In this document: positions 1-8,496 of the stretch, one piece after another
How positions within the stretch are numbered: position 1 is the stretch's first letter
Layout: every line of letters begins with the position of its first letter
From: Hyphomicrobiales bacterium
Lineage (GTDB): Bacteria; Pseudomonadota; Alphaproteobacteria; Rhizobiales; Beijerinckiaceae
Assembly (NCBI GenBank): GCA_947374125.1
Contig: CANCAR010000091.1
Coordinates: 1 to 10,667 of the forward strand
Direction of reading: 5' to 3'
DNA: 10,667 bases
Position numbers and translations under genes: made by a program
Notes under the pieces: generated by a model
The model's input: the letters and a program-made list of their open reading frames with translations, nothing else
What the model was told of the DNA's origin: nothing
The model's database searches: none

Positions 1-805
1 TGGCGTCGTGACCGAAGCCACCGTTCGTATCCTGCCCTTGGCCGAGGGCGCACGACCCGTGCTGTTCGGCTTTGATTCAAGCGAAGCAGCAGGCCGCGCA
101 GTGGCTGCCATTATCGGCGCAGGGATTATTCCCGTCGCGATGGAATTCATGGACAAGCCCGCGATTGAAATCTGTGAGGCCTTTGCCCATGCGGGCTATC
201 CGTTAGACGCCGAAGCGCTTCTCATCATCGAGGTCGAAGGCTCCGATGTCGAAATGGATGCGACGCTCGAAAAAATCGTCAAGATTGCCAAAGAGCACGG
301 CGTACAAACTGTCAAAGAATCAAAATCGGCGATGGAAACGGCAGCCATTTGGAAAGGTCGTAAATCCGCCTTTGGTGCCACCGGTCGCATCGCCGATTAT
401 ATCTGCATGGATGGCACGATCCCCACCGGGCAATTGCCCTTGGTGCTGCGTCGCATTGATGAAATTGTAAAAAGCTACGGTCTGCGCGTCGCCAATGTCT
501 TCCACGCGGGCGATGGCAATTTGCACCCGCTCATCCTCTATAATTGCAACGACGAGGAAGAGGCCCACAAAGCAGAAGAAGCAGGCAACGATATTCTCAA
601 ACTCTGCGTCGAAGTCGGCGGTTGCCTGACCGGCGAGCATGGCGTCGGGATCGAAAAACGCGACCTGATGCGCAAGCAATTCACCGAAATCGATTTGAAC
701 CAGCAAATGCGCGTGCGGGCGGTTTTTGATCCGGCTTGGTTGCTTAACCCCGCGAAGGTCTTTCCGCTCGATGGCAGACCTTCAATGGGAAAGCCTGCTG
801 AATGA
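1..805 (+). CDS. glcD: Glycolate oxidase subunit GlcD, C-terminal part (5' end outside window)
   Basis: This is the FAD-binding catalytic subunit of glycolate dehydrogenase/oxidase, which oxidises glycolate to glyoxylate and passes electrons through GlcE/GlcF to the respiratory chain. The frame is open to the left edge (Gly-Val-Val before the GTG at 8), so that GTG is an internal Val codon and the gene is truncated by the window. About 267 residues of a protein usually near 490-500 are visible, covering the FAD-linked oxidase C-terminal domain. Family marks are HAGDGNLHP (codons from 502), GEHGVG (632-649), which belong to the substrate/FAD site of this family, and the terminal NPAKVFP (746-766). 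The stop overlaps the glcE start as ATGA, so the two genes are translationally coupled. Other FAD-linked lactate/hydroxyacid dehydrogenases share these motifs, but glcE and glcF next door settle the name. Confidence 0.93.
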   Translation, partial: GVVTEATVRILPLAEGARPVLFGFDSSEAAGRAVAAIIGAGIIPVAMEFMDKPAIEICEAFAHAGYPLDAEALLIIEVEGSDVEMDATLEKIVKIAKEHGVQTVKESKSAMETAAIWKGRKSAFGATGRIADYICMDGTIPTGQLPLVLRRIDEIVKSYGLRVANVFHAGDGNLHPLILYNCNDEEEAHKAEEAGNDILKLCVEVGGCLTGEHGVGIEKRDLMRKQFTEIDLNQQMRVRAVFDPAWLLNPAKVFPLDGRPSMGKPAE

Positions 806-1989
806 GCGAAGCCATTTCTCTTTTCGCTGAAGATGAGTTGATCGCTGCGGTTCAAAAAGCCTATGCGACCAAGACGCCAATTGTGATTGAAGGCGGCGGT
901 ACCAAGGCTACCTTAGGGCGTCCCGTTCAAGCAGCAACGTCTCTGTCTACCCGTGCACTTACAGGTGTGACGCTCTACGAGCCTTCCGAGATGGTGATCT
1001 CCGCGCTCGCAGGAACGCCGCTCAAAGAAGTGGAACGGCGATTGGCGGAAAAAGGCCAGATGCTCCCGTTTGAACCTGCGGATTATCGTACCCTGCTCGG
1101 CACAACGGGCGAACCGACCATGGGCGGATTAACGGCCACCAATCTCTCTGGTCCTCGGCGTGTGGTAGCGGGTGCCTGTCGTGATAGCCTCATTGGTGTG
1201 CGGTTCATCAATGGCAAGGGGGAGACCGTGAAATCCGGCGGGCGAGTGATGAAGAACGTCACAGGCCTTGATCTCGTTAAACTCCTCTGCGGTTCGCACG
1301 GAACGCTTGGCGTTTTAACCGAGGTGACGTTCAAGGTGCTGCCACGGCCTGAGACCTCTGTCACGCTTGCACTGCACGGACTTGATGATGCCCGTGCCAT
1401 TGAAGCCATGTCAATGGCATTGGGTTCGCCTTTTGATATTACGGCTGCAGCGCATTTGCCCAATGGCGTTGAGCGGGTGTCCGCAACCGTGCTTCGGCTT
1501 GAAGGGTTTATCCCATCCGTGAATTATCGCTTTGATCGCTTAAAAGACCTTCTTAAGGGCTTCGGCGCCAGCGACCGTTTGGAGAGCGATGCATCGAGCT
1601 CGCTCTGGAAAAAAGTGCGCGACGTCACCTGGCTTGCCGAGCCGCGCGATCCCGCGGTTTGGAAAATTTCAATCGCACCTTCCAAGGCACCGGCCTTGCT
1701 CGCGACATTGAAATCTAATCTGAACTTCCGCCATCTGCTCGATTGGGGCGGCGGTCTCATCTGGCTGCAAACCTCTGCTAATGGGGATGCGGGCGCGTCC
1801 CACATTCGTAGCGCGCTATCGGGCACGGGCGGCCACGCGACCCTGACGCGCGGACCGGAAACGATACGCGCCGGCGTCGACGTGTTTGAACCGCTCAGCC
1901 CAGCTTTGCAGGCTATTTCATCCAACATTAAAGCAAGCTTCGACCCCGAGCGCATTCTCAATCCGGGCCGCATGGCGGCAAGTCTATAG
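802..1989 (+). CDS. glcE: Glycolate oxidase subunit GlcE (FAD-binding)
   Basis: This is the second flavin-type subunit of glycolate dehydrogenase, needed with GlcD and GlcF for activity at the inner membrane. The 395-residue product has a PCMH-type FAD-binding fold: EGGGTK at residues 30-35 and [10 protein letters not shown] at 98-107, followed by NLSGPRR (112-118), and then [20 protein letters not shown] from 162, the end of the FAD domain common to GlcD/GlcE proteins. It ends with NPGRM, the usual C-terminal mark. The length is normal or slightly under the family norm. The ATG start overlaps the glcD stop (ATGA), which fixes the start, and glcF follows after 9 bases, so the three genes form one operon. 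No frameshift or missing motif is seen. Confidence 0.93.
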   Translation: MSEAISLFAEDELIAAVQKAYATKTPIVIEGGGTKATLGRPVQAATSLSTRALTGVTLYEPSEMVISALAGTPLKEVERRLAEKGQMLPFEPADYRTLLGTTGEPTMGGLTATNLSGPRRVVAGACRDSLIGVRFINGKGETVKSGGRVMKNVTGLDLVKLLCGSHGTLGVLTEVTFKVLPRPETSVTLALHGLDDARAIEAMSMALGSPFDITAAAHLPNGVERVSATVLRLEGFIPSVNYRFDRLKDLLKGFGASDRLESDASSSLWKKVRDVTWLAEPRDPAVWKISIAPSKAPALLATLKSNLNFRHLLDWGGGLIWLQTSANGDAGASHIRSALSGTGGHATLTRGPETIRAGVDVFEPLSPALQAISSNIKASFDPERILNPGRMAASL

Positions 1990-1998
1990 GCGATACCG

Positions 1999-3318
1999 AT
2001 GCAAACCAGTTTCCTTCCCGACGCCCTGCAAGTGCCTGCGATGCAAGCTTCGGAGAAAATTCTCCGCACCTGCGTGCATTGCGGTTTCTGCACCGCGACG
2101 TGCCCGACCTACCTCTTACTCGGCGACGAGCTCGATAGCCCGCGTGGCCGCATTTACATGATCAAGGACATGCTAGAACGCGGCAAGCCCGCCTCCGCCG
2201 ATGTCGTCAAACATGTCGACCGTTGCCTATCCTGCCTCTCCTGCATGACCACCTGCCCCTCGGGCGTGCATTACATGCACCTTGTGGACCACGCGCGCGC
2301 CCATATTGAAGCCACCTATGAGCGCCCTTTCGCGGATCGTGCGATCAGGGCGGTGCTGTCGGCCATTCTGCCCTACCCGAACCGGTTTCGCGTCGCTCTG
2401 ACCCTCGCCGCGCTTGGTAAACCTTTTGCGCCGTTGATCCGTAAGCTGCCCGGCATTGGCGCACGTCTTTCAGCGATGCTGGCCTTAGCGCCGTGGTTTT
2501 TGCCCGGTAAATCGCCCTATGAAGCCCCGCAACAGGTGGCCGCCGAAGGCGAAAAGCGTGGTCGCGTAGCGATCCTCACAGGGTGCGCCCAGCCTGTCCT
2601 GAACCCTGGCATTAATGAGGCCGCCATTCGGCTTCTGACCCGCATGGGCATCGAAGTCGTGATCCCGAAGGATCAAGGTTGCTGCGGCGCGCTCGTCCAC
2701 CATATGGGCAAGGGCGATGCTAGCCATTCCTTCGCCAAACAAATGATTACCGCTTGGATGGCTGAAATTGACGACAAAGGCTTGGATGCCATTGTTGTTA
2801 CCGCATCCGGTTGCGGCACCACGATCAAAGATTACGGCCATATGTTCCGCAACGATCCGGAATGGGCCGAGAAGGCAGCGACGGTGGCAAGCCTCGCGAA
2901 AGACATCACGGAAGTGCTGACACGTTTTACCTTACCGGATTCGACGATCCCGACGGGCCAAACGGTGGCCTATCATTCCGCCTGCTCGATGCAGCACGGG
3001 CAAAAATTAAGCGATGAGCCGAAGAAGCTCTTGAAAGCCGCTGGCTTTAACGTGAAGGACGTCCCCGAAGGCCATATTTGTTGCGGATCGGCCGGTACCT
3101 ACAACATGTTGCAGCCGGAAATTTCCGGCCAACTCCGCGAGCGGAAAGTCAACAATATCGAAAAGCTTAATCCGGATATCATCGCCACGGGGAATCTTGG
3201 CTGCATGAGCCAGATTGGCAAGGGTTTGGCGGATCGCGGTAAAGCGATACCTGTTGTGCACACCGTAGAGCTGATCGACTGGGCGACCGGTGGACCGAAG
3301 CCACGCGGGATAGCGTGA
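1999..3318 (+). CDS. glcF: Glycolate oxidase iron-sulfur subunit GlcF
   Basis: This is the electron-transfer subunit that takes electrons from the GlcD/GlcE flavins towards the quinone pool. The 439-residue product has two N-terminal [4Fe-4S] motifs of the CxxCxxCxxxCP type, at C25-C28-C31-C35 and C76-C79-C82-C86. Two cysteine-rich CCG domains follow, centred on C228-C229-G230 and C361-C362-G363, as in other GlcF, LutA and HdrB-like proteins. The start is 9 bases after the glcE stop; an AGGCG stretch overlapping that stop can serve as a weak ribosome binding site. It is the last gene of the glc operon in view. A long palindromic element lies just downstream and may end or attenuate the transcript. 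No glcG, glcA or glcC is present on this side. Confidence 0.94.
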   Translation: MQTSFLPDALQVPAMQASEKILRTCVHCGFCTATCPTYLLLGDELDSPRGRIYMIKDMLERGKPASADVVKHVDRCLSCLSCMTTCPSGVHYMHLVDHARAHIEATYERPFADRAIRAVLSAILPYPNRFRVALTLAALGKPFAPLIRKLPGIGARLSAMLALAPWFLPGKSPYEAPQQVAAEGEKRGRVAILTGCAQPVLNPGINEAAIRLLTRMGIEVVIPKDQGCCGALVHHMGKGDASHSFAKQMITAWMAEIDDKGLDAIVVTASGCGTTIKDYGHMFRNDPEWAEKAATVASLAKDITEVLTRFTLPDSTIPTGQTVAYHSACSMQHGQKLSDEPKKLLKAAGFNVKDVPEGHICCGSAGTYNMLQPEISGQLRERKVNNIEKLNPDIIATGNLGCMSQIGKGLADRGKAIPVVHTVELIDWATGGPKPRGIA

Positions 3319-3349
3319 AGATGGTGGGTTTAGAAGACACGCTCCCTTT

Positions 3350-3473
3350 TTCCGTCATTGCGAGCGAACGCGAAGCAACCCAGTTGGTGATGCAAAATAG
3401 AGCGCAACGCAACCGTGCCACCTTAGAAAATTCCATCGGCTGCGTTGCTTCGCTCATCGCTCGCAATGACGGG
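3350..3473. repeat. Long imperfect palindrome, REP-like 'GTCATTGCGAGCG' repeat
   Basis: The left arm (about 3352-3380, containing CGTCATTGCGAGCGA and CGAAGCAAC) is the reverse complement of the right arm (about 3441-3472) with one indel and a few mismatches. The spacer is about 60 bases. Inside it, 3404-3415 can pair with 3437-3448 (11 of 12 bases), competing with the outer arms for the right strand. Elements of this sequence class, with tgcgagcg/cgaagcaa arms, recur between genes in many alphaproteobacteria and other bacteria. Lying directly between glcF and hrpB, it could fold in the transcript and act as a terminator, attenuator or 3' end stabiliser. Mobility (REP/BIME or MITE-like) is inferred from the class; only one copy is visible here. 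Confidence 0.7.
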
Positions 3474-3506
3474 AATTTAATCCGACGCCGCGTGTTTCGA
3501 TAGAAA

Positions 3507-5969
3507 ATGATCCCCTTCTATCCCCCATTACCTATTGACGAGGCCCTCCCCGAGCTTCTTACAGCTCTAAACACGCACACCAGAGCCGTGCTCGTTGCCC
3601 CACCGGGCGCGGGTAAAACCACGCGCGTACCCTTGGCGCTTATGGATGAAGATTGGGCCAAGGGCGGTAAAATCCTCGTGCTTGAACCCCGCCGCTTGGC
3701 GGCGCGTGGCGCGTCGGCACGCATGGCCTCGACTCTTCAAGAACAGGTCGGCCAGCGCGTCGGTTTGCGCGTGCGTATGGGTTCGAAAATCTCAAAGGAA
3801 ACCCGCATCGAAGTGATCACGGAGGGTGTGTTTACCCGCATGATCGTCGATGACCCCGAATTGAAGGGCGTGGCCGCCGTGCTGTTCGACGAGTTCCACG
3901 AACGTTCGTTGGATGCCGATTTAGGCTTGGCGCTCGCGCTCGATGCACAAGGTGCGCTTCGGGACGATCTGCGCATCGTTGTCATGTCGGCCACGCTCGA
4001 TGGCGCACGCATCGCAAGCCTGCTGCAAAATGCCCCGGTGATCGCCAGCGAAGGCCGCGCCTTCCCCGTCGAGACCCGCTATGTCGGGCGTGATCCTAAC
4101 CGTCGGATCGACGCCGAGATCGTCGACACCGTCCTCAAAGCGCTTCGGGGCGAACAAGGCTCGATCCTGGTGTTCCTTCCGGGACAGGGTGAAATCCGCC
4201 GCGTCGAACGCCAGCTCATCGAACGGATCAAGGATACAGCGGTGGATATCGCCCCGCTCTATGGTGCGATGGACCAACGCGCGCAGGATTTAGCCGTGCA
4301 ACCCGCCACCCAAGGACGCCGCAAAATCGTGCTCGCGACCTCTATTGCCGAAACCTCGCTAACAATTGAGGGGGTTCGCATCGTCATCGACTCTGGCCAA
4401 TCTCGGGTGCCGCGTTATGAGCCGGGTATTGGGCTAACAAGGCTTGAAACCGTGCGCGTGTCACGAGCCTCCGCCGACCAGCGCCGCGGCCGCGCGGGCC
4501 GTACCGAATCAGGTATCGCCTATCGGTTATGGGACGAGGCGGCGAATGGCGCACTGGCGCCTTTCTCCAATCCTGAAATTCTCTCTGCCGATCTTTCCGG
4601 CCTGCTCCTCGAATGCGCCGTTTGGGGCGTCACAGACGTATCTCAACTCGGCTTTTTGGATCCCCCGCCCCCACCTGCACTCAACGAGGCCATCCGCCAT
4701 TTGCAGGCCATCGGCGCTTTGGATGAGCAAGGGCGGATCACCGAAGACGGCAAAGCCATCCGCGCTTTGCCTTTGCCGCCACGTTTGGCCCGCATGCTGA
4801 TGGAAGCGGGCAAGCGGGGCCAGGCGCTACTGGCGGCTGAAATCGCCGCGCTTCTCACTGAGCGCGGCTTGGGTGGCCAAGCCGTGAACCTTGAGCACCA
4901 GCTCGATCAGTTCCGCCGCGACCGCTCGTCTCGGGCCGAGGAGATGCGACGCTTGGCGAAGGGCTGGGCGGCGGCTGTGCCCAACACGGTAATAAAGACC
5001 GAGCTTTCCCCAGGTAGCATTTTAGCGCTCGCCTATCCGGATCGCGTCGCCAAAGCGCGGGGTACAACGGGCGCGTTCATCATGGAGAATGGACGGGCGG
5101 CCTCAGTGGAGGCACATGACAGCCTCGCACGCGAACCCTATCTCGCCATTGCGGAAGTGACTGGACAGGCCGCCTCTGCCCGCATTCTCGTAGCGGCACC
5201 TTTGACGCTGGCTGATCTTGAATCGGAATTTGCTGCTGCAATTACCGAGACGGATGAACTTACGTTCGACAAGACCGCGGCAGCCCTGCGCGCGCGTCGG
5301 ATGCGGCGACTGGGCGCTTTGGTGCTCAGCGAGCAGATGCGCTCGGTTCCTGCCACAGATGAAGCCGCGAGCGCTTTAGCCAGAGGAATAGCCAGCCTTG
5401 GAGTCGCCCGTTGGCCGCTCAGCACAACCGCACGACAATGGATTGACCGCATCCGATTTCTCCGTCGCACAGACCCGTCTTGGCCCGACCTATCGGACGA
5501 TGCGCTTGAAGAGGCGACAACAGAATGGCTATCGCCCTATCTACAAGGCAAAGTTGGCCTTGCGGATTTAGGTGCTGATCGTTTTCGCGAAGCACTGGAA
5601 TCGCTCCTCGACTGGCAAACGGCCAAGCGGTTGGAGGAAGAAGCGCCGACCCATTTTCTGGCACCTACCGGAAACCGACACCCAATTGACTACGCTGCAA
5701 TTGAGGGACCCGTGCTCACCATCCGCGTTCAGGAATTGTTCGGGCTTAAAGAACATCCCGCGATTGCACGAGGCAAATTGCCGCTTGTGCTGCATCTCAC
5801 TTCGCCGGCGCATCGCCCGATTCAGATCACGAAGGATCTTCCGGGCTTTTGGCGTGGCTCTTGGTCGGCTGTGAAATCGGAGATGAAGGGTCGTTATCCA
5901 AAACACCCTTGGCCGGATGATCCCGCCAATGCAATACCAACGGCAAGGGCAAAGCCGCGCGGAACCTAA
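3507..5969 (+). CDS. hrpB: ATP-dependent RNA helicase HrpB
   Basis: This is a cytoplasmic DExH-box helicase of the HrpA/HrpB group, with a predicted RNA-unwinding role; the physiological substrate of HrpB is poorly known. The 820-residue length matches complete family members. Motifs in order are Walker A GAGKTT (residues 34-39), motif II DEFH (128-131, the HrpB variant of DEAH), SAT (161-163), SIAETSLTI and then motif VI QRRGRAGR (325-332). A helicase-associated domain and the HrpB-specific C-terminal domain follow, the latter recognised by YPKHPWPDDP starting at Tyr797. The ATG at 3507 gives MIPFYPPLPIDEALPEL, a typical HrpB beginning. No good Shine-Dalgarno sequence precedes it (tagaaa only), so initiation may be weak or leader-dependent. 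The gene lies 188 bases after glcF in the same direction, with the REP-like palindrome between them. Confidence 0.95.
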   Translation: MIPFYPPLPIDEALPELLTALNTHTRAVLVAPPGAGKTTRVPLALMDEDWAKGGKILVLEPRRLAARGASARMASTLQEQVGQRVGLRVRMGSKISKETRIEVITEGVFTRMIVDDPELKGVAAVLFDEFHERSLDADLGLALALDAQGALRDDLRIVVMSATLDGARIASLLQNAPVIASEGRAFPVETRYVGRDPNRRIDAEIVDTVLKALRGEQGSILVFLPGQGEIRRVERQLIERIKDTAVDIAPLYGAMDQRAQDLAVQPATQGRRKIVLATSIAETSLTIEGVRIVIDSGQSRVPRYEPGIGLTRLETVRVSRASADQRRGRAGRTESGIAYRLWDEAANGALAPFSNPEILSADLSGLLLECAVWGVTDVSQLGFLDPPPPPALNEAIRHLQAIGALDEQGRITEDGKAIRALPLPPRLARMLMEAGKRGQALLAAEIAALLTERGLGGQAVNLEHQLDQFRRDRSSRAEEMRRLAKGWAAAVPNTVIKTELSPGSILALAYPDRVAKARGTTGAFIMENGRAASVEAHDSLAREPYLAIAEVTGQAASARILVAAPLTLADLESEFAAAITETDELTFDKTAAALRARRMRRLGALVLSEQMRSVPATDEAASALARGIASLGVARWPLSTTARQWIDRIRFLRRTDPSWPDLSDDALEEATTEWLSPYLQGKVGLADLGADRFREALESLLDWQTAKRLEEEAPTHFLAPTGNRHPIDYAAIEGPVLTIRVQELFGLKEHPAIARGKLPLVLHLTSPAHRPIQITKDLPGFWRGSWSAVKSEMKGRYPKHPWPDDPANAIPTARAKPRGT

Positions 5970-5982
5970 GCTTTAATGGAAA

Positions 5983-6057
5983 TGGCTGGGGCGGGAGGAT
6001 TCGAACCTCCGCATGGTGGAATCAAAATCCACTGCCTTACCGCTTGGCGACGCCCCA
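5983..6057 (-). tRNA. tRNA-Gln, anticodon UUG
   Basis: A complete 75-base cloverleaf is encoded on the minus strand. The acceptor arms are 6051-6057 and 5987-5993 (seven pairs), the discriminator base is G (complement of 5986), and the CCA end is encoded (5983-5985). The anticodon stem is 6028-6032 with 6016-6020, around a seven-base loop at 6021-6027 that reads TTTTGAT on the minus strand, so the anticodon is UUG (6025-6023) and decodes CAA/CAG glutamine. The T-arm with GGTTCGAATCC is present. Starting with a U:A first pair is typical of bacterial tRNA-Gln. The 3' end faces the hrpB stop codon 13 bases away, tail to tail. No clear terminator follows. Confidence 0.96.
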
Positions 6058-6185
6058 TCGCGATTCGCTATCGTGATTGGATAGCCTGCGTTCCTTAATT
6101 CGGCTATCTCTGAGACGCAAGCTAACGATTTCATCTATTACGAGTTGAACGCCCTTTTGAACGCAGGAATCGTCTTGCAACCCGT
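6058..6185. other. Intergenic region upstream of tRNA-Gln, with nested short inverted repeats
   Basis: No protein gene is supported here. GCTATC (6067-6072) pairs with GATAGC (6080-6085) around a 7-base loop. The same GATAGCC (6080-6086) can pair instead with GGCTATC (6102-6108), so two mutually exclusive small hairpins overlap. The position, directly 5' of the minus-strand tRNA, is where its promoter should be, but no convincing -35/-10 pair was found on the minus strand. Confidence 0.4.
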
Positions 6186-6215
6186 AAAAACTTGTCTATC
6201 TCGGGGCCCGACAAG
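6186..6215 (-). terminator. Probable intrinsic terminator of the secretion/stator gene cluster
   Basis: Read on the minus strand, CTTGTC (6215-6210) and GACAAG (6196-6191) form a six-base-pair stem around a GC-rich 13-base loop, followed at once by five T residues (6190-6186). The loop can pair further (TCGG with CCGA) in an alternative fold. It lies about 73 bases beyond the stop codon of the 111-residue gene and is oriented to end transcription arriving from the right. The stem is short, so efficiency is uncertain. Confidence 0.5.
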
Positions 6216-6287
6216 CCTTCGTCCTTACGGGCTTCGGCTCGGCAGGCAAGTCACCTTTAAGAGCTTCTGTTTCGCAGGCTATTATAA

Positions 6288-6623
6288 TCATTCGTCGGTT
6301 AAGTGGCGGCTTACCAAATCTTCAACGATATCGGCAGGGACTGGCGAATTGAAGCTCAGCGTATAGCCCTCCGAGCTGGTACCCTGAATAACCGCGGGAT
6401 AATCCTCGCCAAGAATACGCAAGCGAACCGGATCACCCTTGCGCTTTAGAATAAAGCGCGTGGCTTCGCGAAACAGCGCTCGATCCGTTAGCATCCAGCG
6501 CACCACGCCATCGAGCACCAATTCGGTATCATCGAACATCAACTCGGAGATGACGCAGCAAGGACGTTTGGAAAGATTTCTACTAGACTGGGCCAATGCG
6601 GACCCTTCGGGACGATCAAGCAT
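6288..6623 (-). CDS. Hypothetical protein, 111 aa, last gene of the stator-like cluster
   Basis: I do not recognise this family with certainty. The product is small, apparently cytoplasmic, with no signal peptide or membrane segment, and has a mixed charged composition. Its C-terminal half (VRLRILGEDYPAVIQG, then GYTLSFNSPVP) reads like a small beta-rich domain with a faint resemblance to PilZ folds, but the RxxxR and (D/N)xSxxG marks of a c-di-GMP-binding PilZ are not convincingly there. It is probably a real gene: the ATG at 6623 has a good GGAG ribosome binding site six bases upstream, it begins 39 bases after the MotA-like gene stop on the same strand, and a terminator-like hairpin follows it. 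Co-transcription with the channel genes suggests, but does not show, a role with them. Confidence 0.65.
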   Translation of the reverse strand: MLDRPEGSALAQSSRNLSKRPCCVISELMFDDTELVLDGVVRWMLTDRALFREATRFILKRKGDPVRLRILGEDYPAVIQGTSSEGYTLSFNSPVPADIVEDLVSRHLTDE

Positions 6624-6662
6624 AATATTCTCCGTATGGTTGAGCCTTTGCGGCGAAAAACG

Positions 6663-8474
6663 TTAAGACGCCGTGCGGCTCGCACGTGTTTTTCTCCGAA
6701 ATCGTTCAATAATAGCGTCGGTAACCGCTTGGTCGACACCAAATCCCTCTGCAATCGAAGCATCCGAGCTTGTTTCCTTTTGAGCTGCGACGGCATCATT
6801 TCTTAATTGTTGCGACTTTTCCGCCAAAACACCCTCAAGAACGCGCGCGATTTCAGATAGGCCATTTGCAATGCCATGCTCAATATTCTGGCCAAAGGCC
6901 CGCATTTCCTCCGCCGGCGTGGTCGCCGCATCGACAGCAAGAAGTCGGTCGGCCAACTCCGCCTGCGTTTGTCCTAGTCGATCAAGGCCGTTAACAAGGC
7001 GTGCTAGCGATTCGTCAAAAGACGCCGCAACCGCACCGAAACCGGCTGCCAACCGCTCGTCCACAGAAGCGCCAAGCTGATCGGCAATCGTTCGCACGTC
7101 CAAGGGTCGCATAGAGGTGCGGATGAGCTTTTCAACCTCACTATGATGCTCGGTATAAACGCGACCGCGCTCGTTACCTGCCGCCGAAATTGTTGTGAGT
7201 TCGAGCGCAATGGCCTCCAACCCGCGGGAGGCTTGCAACTCTAGCGTCCGCACCAAACGATCAGTAGCGCGTTGCTGCTCCGCCACGTCTTGAACCGCCT
7301 CATAAACATTCGCACGGCTCTCATCCACAACTTGAGCGATACGGCCGATACCATCGGCGAGCCGATTGGACGACGCGCGATCCCGTAAAATAGCCTCCTC
7401 CCGCATCCCGTCCAATACATCGCCAATTAGATCAACCCGCTTCAATTGGCTCAGCGTGTGCGATTGACGCGTCGAGAGTGTTTCCACCTGCTCTACAAGC
7501 CTCGTCAGCACATCGGTTTGAGTCTCCTGACGGTCACCCAGACGCTTCATTACCTCAGCACTGCGGGTAATCAGACCCTGCGTTGTTCGGAAGGCGCCCA
7601 ATAAAGAACCTGCCAAAGCTAAGGTTGTTCCATCACCCGAACCCGCGGCTGCACCGACGCCGGTCCCCTGCGCCTCTATCGTGCTGATCCGCGACATCCA
7701 AGCCTCGAAGTCTTGCTTAATACTTGAAGTCGCAGACTGAGCAAAACGGGCGATAAGGCCAAGGCTAAGCGACCCGAAAAGTCCAAACAGCGAGGCCGAA
7801 AAACCTGTCGCCATGCCCTTCAGTGGTGCTTCAAGATCACGAATAACGTTCTTAATCGCCTCATCAGAACCCGCGCCAACTTTTGCAAGGCCCCCAATAA
7901 TACCCCCAACGGAGGCCACCATTTCCATCAACCCAATAAAGGTCCCGATAAGGCCCAATAAAATCAAGATGCCTGCGATATAGTTGACCAAGGATTTTTC
8001 GCGATTAATCCCATCATTGATCTTCGCGAGCATCGCATTTCGCTGACCGAGCGATAGGCGAAGTGCGCGGGTTTTCAAAAGTTCCGCCATCATGATTTCA
8101 TAAACGGGACCCAAAATTCTCGGCATTTCAAACACGCGAGCAGGTTCCGCCGTCCGCATCAAACGTTTGACGCCAGCATGGTCATTGGAGCGTTCCATTT
8201 CGTCAAAATCGGACCATGTTTCTTTCATCGCTTGAAGCGCGCGATCTTCGTCGAAAAGCCGGACATTTGACAGGACCGCGAGCAACGAACCAAATACGAA
8301 AATGCTGAGAATACCTAAGTTGAGCACAGGTTGCGCAAAGATCGCAGCGTGGAGGAATTCATACTGATAATAAAAAAGCCCCCCCAGCGCGGCAAAAATA
8401 CCGAAAGATTTAGATATTTGAATCCAGATACTGGCTCGGGAATCGCTGTTTCGGCGTGCAGTTGACTGCTTCAT
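6663..8474 (-). CDS. MotA/TolQ/ExbB-family proton channel protein with long cytoplasmic tail (SiiB-like?)
   Basis: This is an inner-membrane channel subunit of the stator superfamily, which with a MotB/ExbD/SiiA-type partner conducts protons and turns that energy into movement or force on a partner machine. Of 603 residues, predicted helices lie near 24-44, 49-68, 162-186 and 219-244, the four-helix pattern of MotA. Helix 3 has LLGLIGTFIGL (172-182) and helix 4 GMATGFSASLFGLFGSL (220-236), both family signatures. The loop 70-160 is cytoplasmic. About 350 residues follow helix 4, hydrophilic, Ala/Glu/Arg/Leu-rich and probably coiled coil, much longer than in MotA, TolQ or ExbB. The ATG at 8474 is 22 bases after the stop of the OmpA/MotB-like gene; its ribosome binding site is weak (GGATG). 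Alternatives are a general alphaproteobacterial ExbB-like protein or a ZorA relative, though no Zorya effector gene is present here. Confidence 0.85.
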   Translation of the reverse strand: MKQSTARRNSDSRASIWIQISKSFGIFAALGGLFYYQYEFLHAAIFAQPVLNLGILSIFVFGSLLAVLSNVRLFDEDRALQAMKETWSDFDEMERSNDHAGVKRLMRTAEPARVFEMPRILGPVYEIMMAELLKTRALRLSLGQRNAMLAKINDGINREKSLVNYIAGILILLGLIGTFIGLMEMVASVGGIIGGLAKVGAGSDEAIKNVIRDLEAPLKGMATGFSASLFGLFGSLSLGLIARFAQSATSSIKQDFEAWMSRISTIEAQGTGVGAAAGSGDGTTLALAGSLLGAFRTTQGLITRSAEVMKRLGDRQETQTDVLTRLVEQVETLSTRQSHTLSQLKRVDLIGDVLDGMREEAILRDRASSNRLADGIGRIAQVVDESRANVYEAVQDVAEQQRATDRLVRTLELQASRGLEAIALELTTISAAGNERGRVYTEHHSEVEKLIRTSMRPLDVRTIADQLGASVDERLAAGFGAVAASFDESLARLVNGLDRLGQTQAELADRLLAVDAATTPAEEMRAFGQNIEHGIANGLSEIARVLEGVLAEKSQQLRNDAVAAQKETSSDASIAEGFGVDQAVTDAIIERFRRKTRASRTAS

Positions 8475-8496
8475 GATACATTCATCCGTTTAGGGG

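Noticed and set aside
3315..3503. A 62-codon + strand reading frame between glcF and hrpB
   Set aside because: It consists largely of the translated REP-like palindrome (VIASEREATQ and its inverted partner) and has no family resemblance or independent ribosome binding site.
5951..5974. AAAGC...GCTTT inverted repeat at the hrpB stop as a terminator
   Set aside because: The stem is only five base pairs with a 14-base loop and no T-run follows in either direction.
5986..6057. Apparent + strand peptide GRGGFEPPHGGIKIHCLTAW
   Set aside because: It is the antisense translation of the tRNA-Gln gene, a well-known annotation artefact.
6145..6366. A 73-codon + strand frame
   Set aside because: It runs through the terminator-like hairpin and overlaps the 3' end of the 111-residue minus-strand gene; its sequence has no protein-like features.
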